NCBI GenBank assembly: GCA_963277665.1
Contig: OY728157.1
Span: forward strand, 367,302,067-367,366,066
Direction: 5' to 3'
Length of the DNA stretch: 64,000 nucleotides
Source of the DNA: Viscum album
Lineage: Eukaryota > Streptophyta > Magnoliopsida > Santalales > Viscaceae
Under the pieces are notes generated by a model, which was given only the letters and a program-made list of their open reading frames with translations, searched no databases and was not told where the DNA came from. Below, piece by piece: positions 63,301 to 64,000 of the stretch (within the stretch, counting starts at the first letter, position 1; each line of letters begins with the position of its first letter). The position numbers and the translations under genes were made by a program.

Positions 63301-64000
63301 ATTATTTTGGAAAAGAAGATACAAACATTGGTATTATATTACAACTTTAAAGAAAAAACAACAATGAAAATCCATTGGAAACCACTATAAAATCATAGAT
63401 ATTTCATACATTTCATTCATAATAATATTAATCATAGAACCCTGGGAAATAATCCATAAGACAGGGGTAAGACCAAATTATTTGTAATGTTAATTAACAC
63501 AATGGATGTTATCAAAAATATAATCCTTTGGTATGATGAATCCCTAAAATCATATGCCTCTAAAAATAAACATTAGCATAATAAGTTAGCAATGAAATTT
63601 GATTACATAATGTGATAGAAATGATCAAATGGGAAAGAAAATTAACCATGGATATTATACTTGTCAAATAATAATATTGTTTATCAATTACTAGAATTGT
63701 AATGAGGGAATTTATAATTCTCGAGATTTGAAACATATTGTCAACTCCTAGACCAAGGAGGCTAAAAATACCAGGGTAAGCCCTTAACCAAAACAAAATT
63801 ATAATTTTTCTCATGATACCTACCAATGTATCGAGGGGATATAGTAGGCCCCAACCATCACTGGATAATTCTCAGGAATTCCTTATATTGATGGGGATAA
63901 ATGTAAACAACATGAACATATGAAATGAATTTCCTAGTCTGTACACATAACCACTAACAATTTTGAGTAGTATGGTGAATGATATGAAATTAAAACATCC
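54361..64000. other. Very AT-rich stretch without recognisable genes
   Basis: On both strands I find no domain, RNA gene or clean repeat border. Open frames here (up to about 90 codons) are lysine-, asparagine- and isoleucine-rich and look like chance frames in A/T-rich sequence. A short TA microsatellite is at about 55611-55634. GGGGTCCC and TTAGGACATG near 55025-55060 faintly recall the array LTRs, but the match is too short to call. A purine-richer patch with GGTTAGGTTGGGGTGG at 60060-60075 is unexplained. Confidence 0.6.

Noticed and set aside
63844..63858. GTAGGCCCCAACC as a possible array-family LTR end
   Set aside because: The similarity to TATAAGGCCCCAACC stops after about a dozen bases and no primer site or LTR body follows.

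Overview
The window is AT-rich plant nuclear DNA made almost entirely of nested Ty3/gypsy LTR retrotransposons. The evidence for a plant is the lineages present: an Athila/Tat-type element with the degenerate Asp-tRNA primer site, and chromovirus-type (Tekay/Del-like) elements with the initiator-Met primer site TGGTATCAGAGG. I see no host protein gene, rRNA gene or functional tRNA gene. Domain calls rest on reading translations by eye, and identities are visual estimates.

Layout from left to right. (1) 1-6582 and 30221-32639 are two halves of one old, heavily mutated Athila/Tat-like element on the + strand: end of the 5' LTR, primer site, gag, protease, RT, RNase H, integrase, 3' non-coding region, then the probable 3' LTR at 31234-32639. 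(2) 6583-30220 splits it. This is a 23.6-kb tandem array on the - strand of four ~4.02-kb LTRs alternating with three ~2.52-kb internal regions (LTR-int-LTR-int-LTR-int-LTR). Each internal region keeps its primer site, its polypurine tract and a damaged pol. (3) 32641-37689 and 48454-48643 are two halves of an old - strand chromovirus (element A). (4) 37695-48448 splits element A. This is a young-looking, complete, non-autonomous large-LTR element on the + strand with two ~4.09-kb LTRs, a 2.58-kb internal region holding only gag remnants, a perfect GAAGT target duplication, and a tRNA-derived SINE inside it. (5) About 48644-51700 is another - strand LTR, followed at 51780-54360 by the pol remnant of a second old chromovirus (element B). 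(6) 54361-64000 is very AT-rich DNA in which I can support no gene.

The most informative result is the array. The two inner LTRs are chimeras. Their left ~3.6 kb resembles the rightmost LTR and their right ~0.4 kb resembles the leftmost LTR, with the switch at nearly the same place in both. That is the footprint expected of unequal crossing-over between the two LTRs of one already-aged element, followed by amplification. All three internal regions share the same disabling lesions (gag-to-RT deletion, stop codons, lost integrase zinc ligands and second catalytic Asp), so the element was dead before it was amplified.

The array LTRs and the large-LTR element belong to one divergent family group and share an unusual promoter-proximal layout: a TATA box, a splice-donor-like site about 177 bp downstream, iterated CGTACGTACG motifs, then a 35-36-nt candidate mini-exon bounded by AG and GTAAGGG. 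The array family kept pol and lost most of gag; the large-LTR element kept the gag ends and lost pol.
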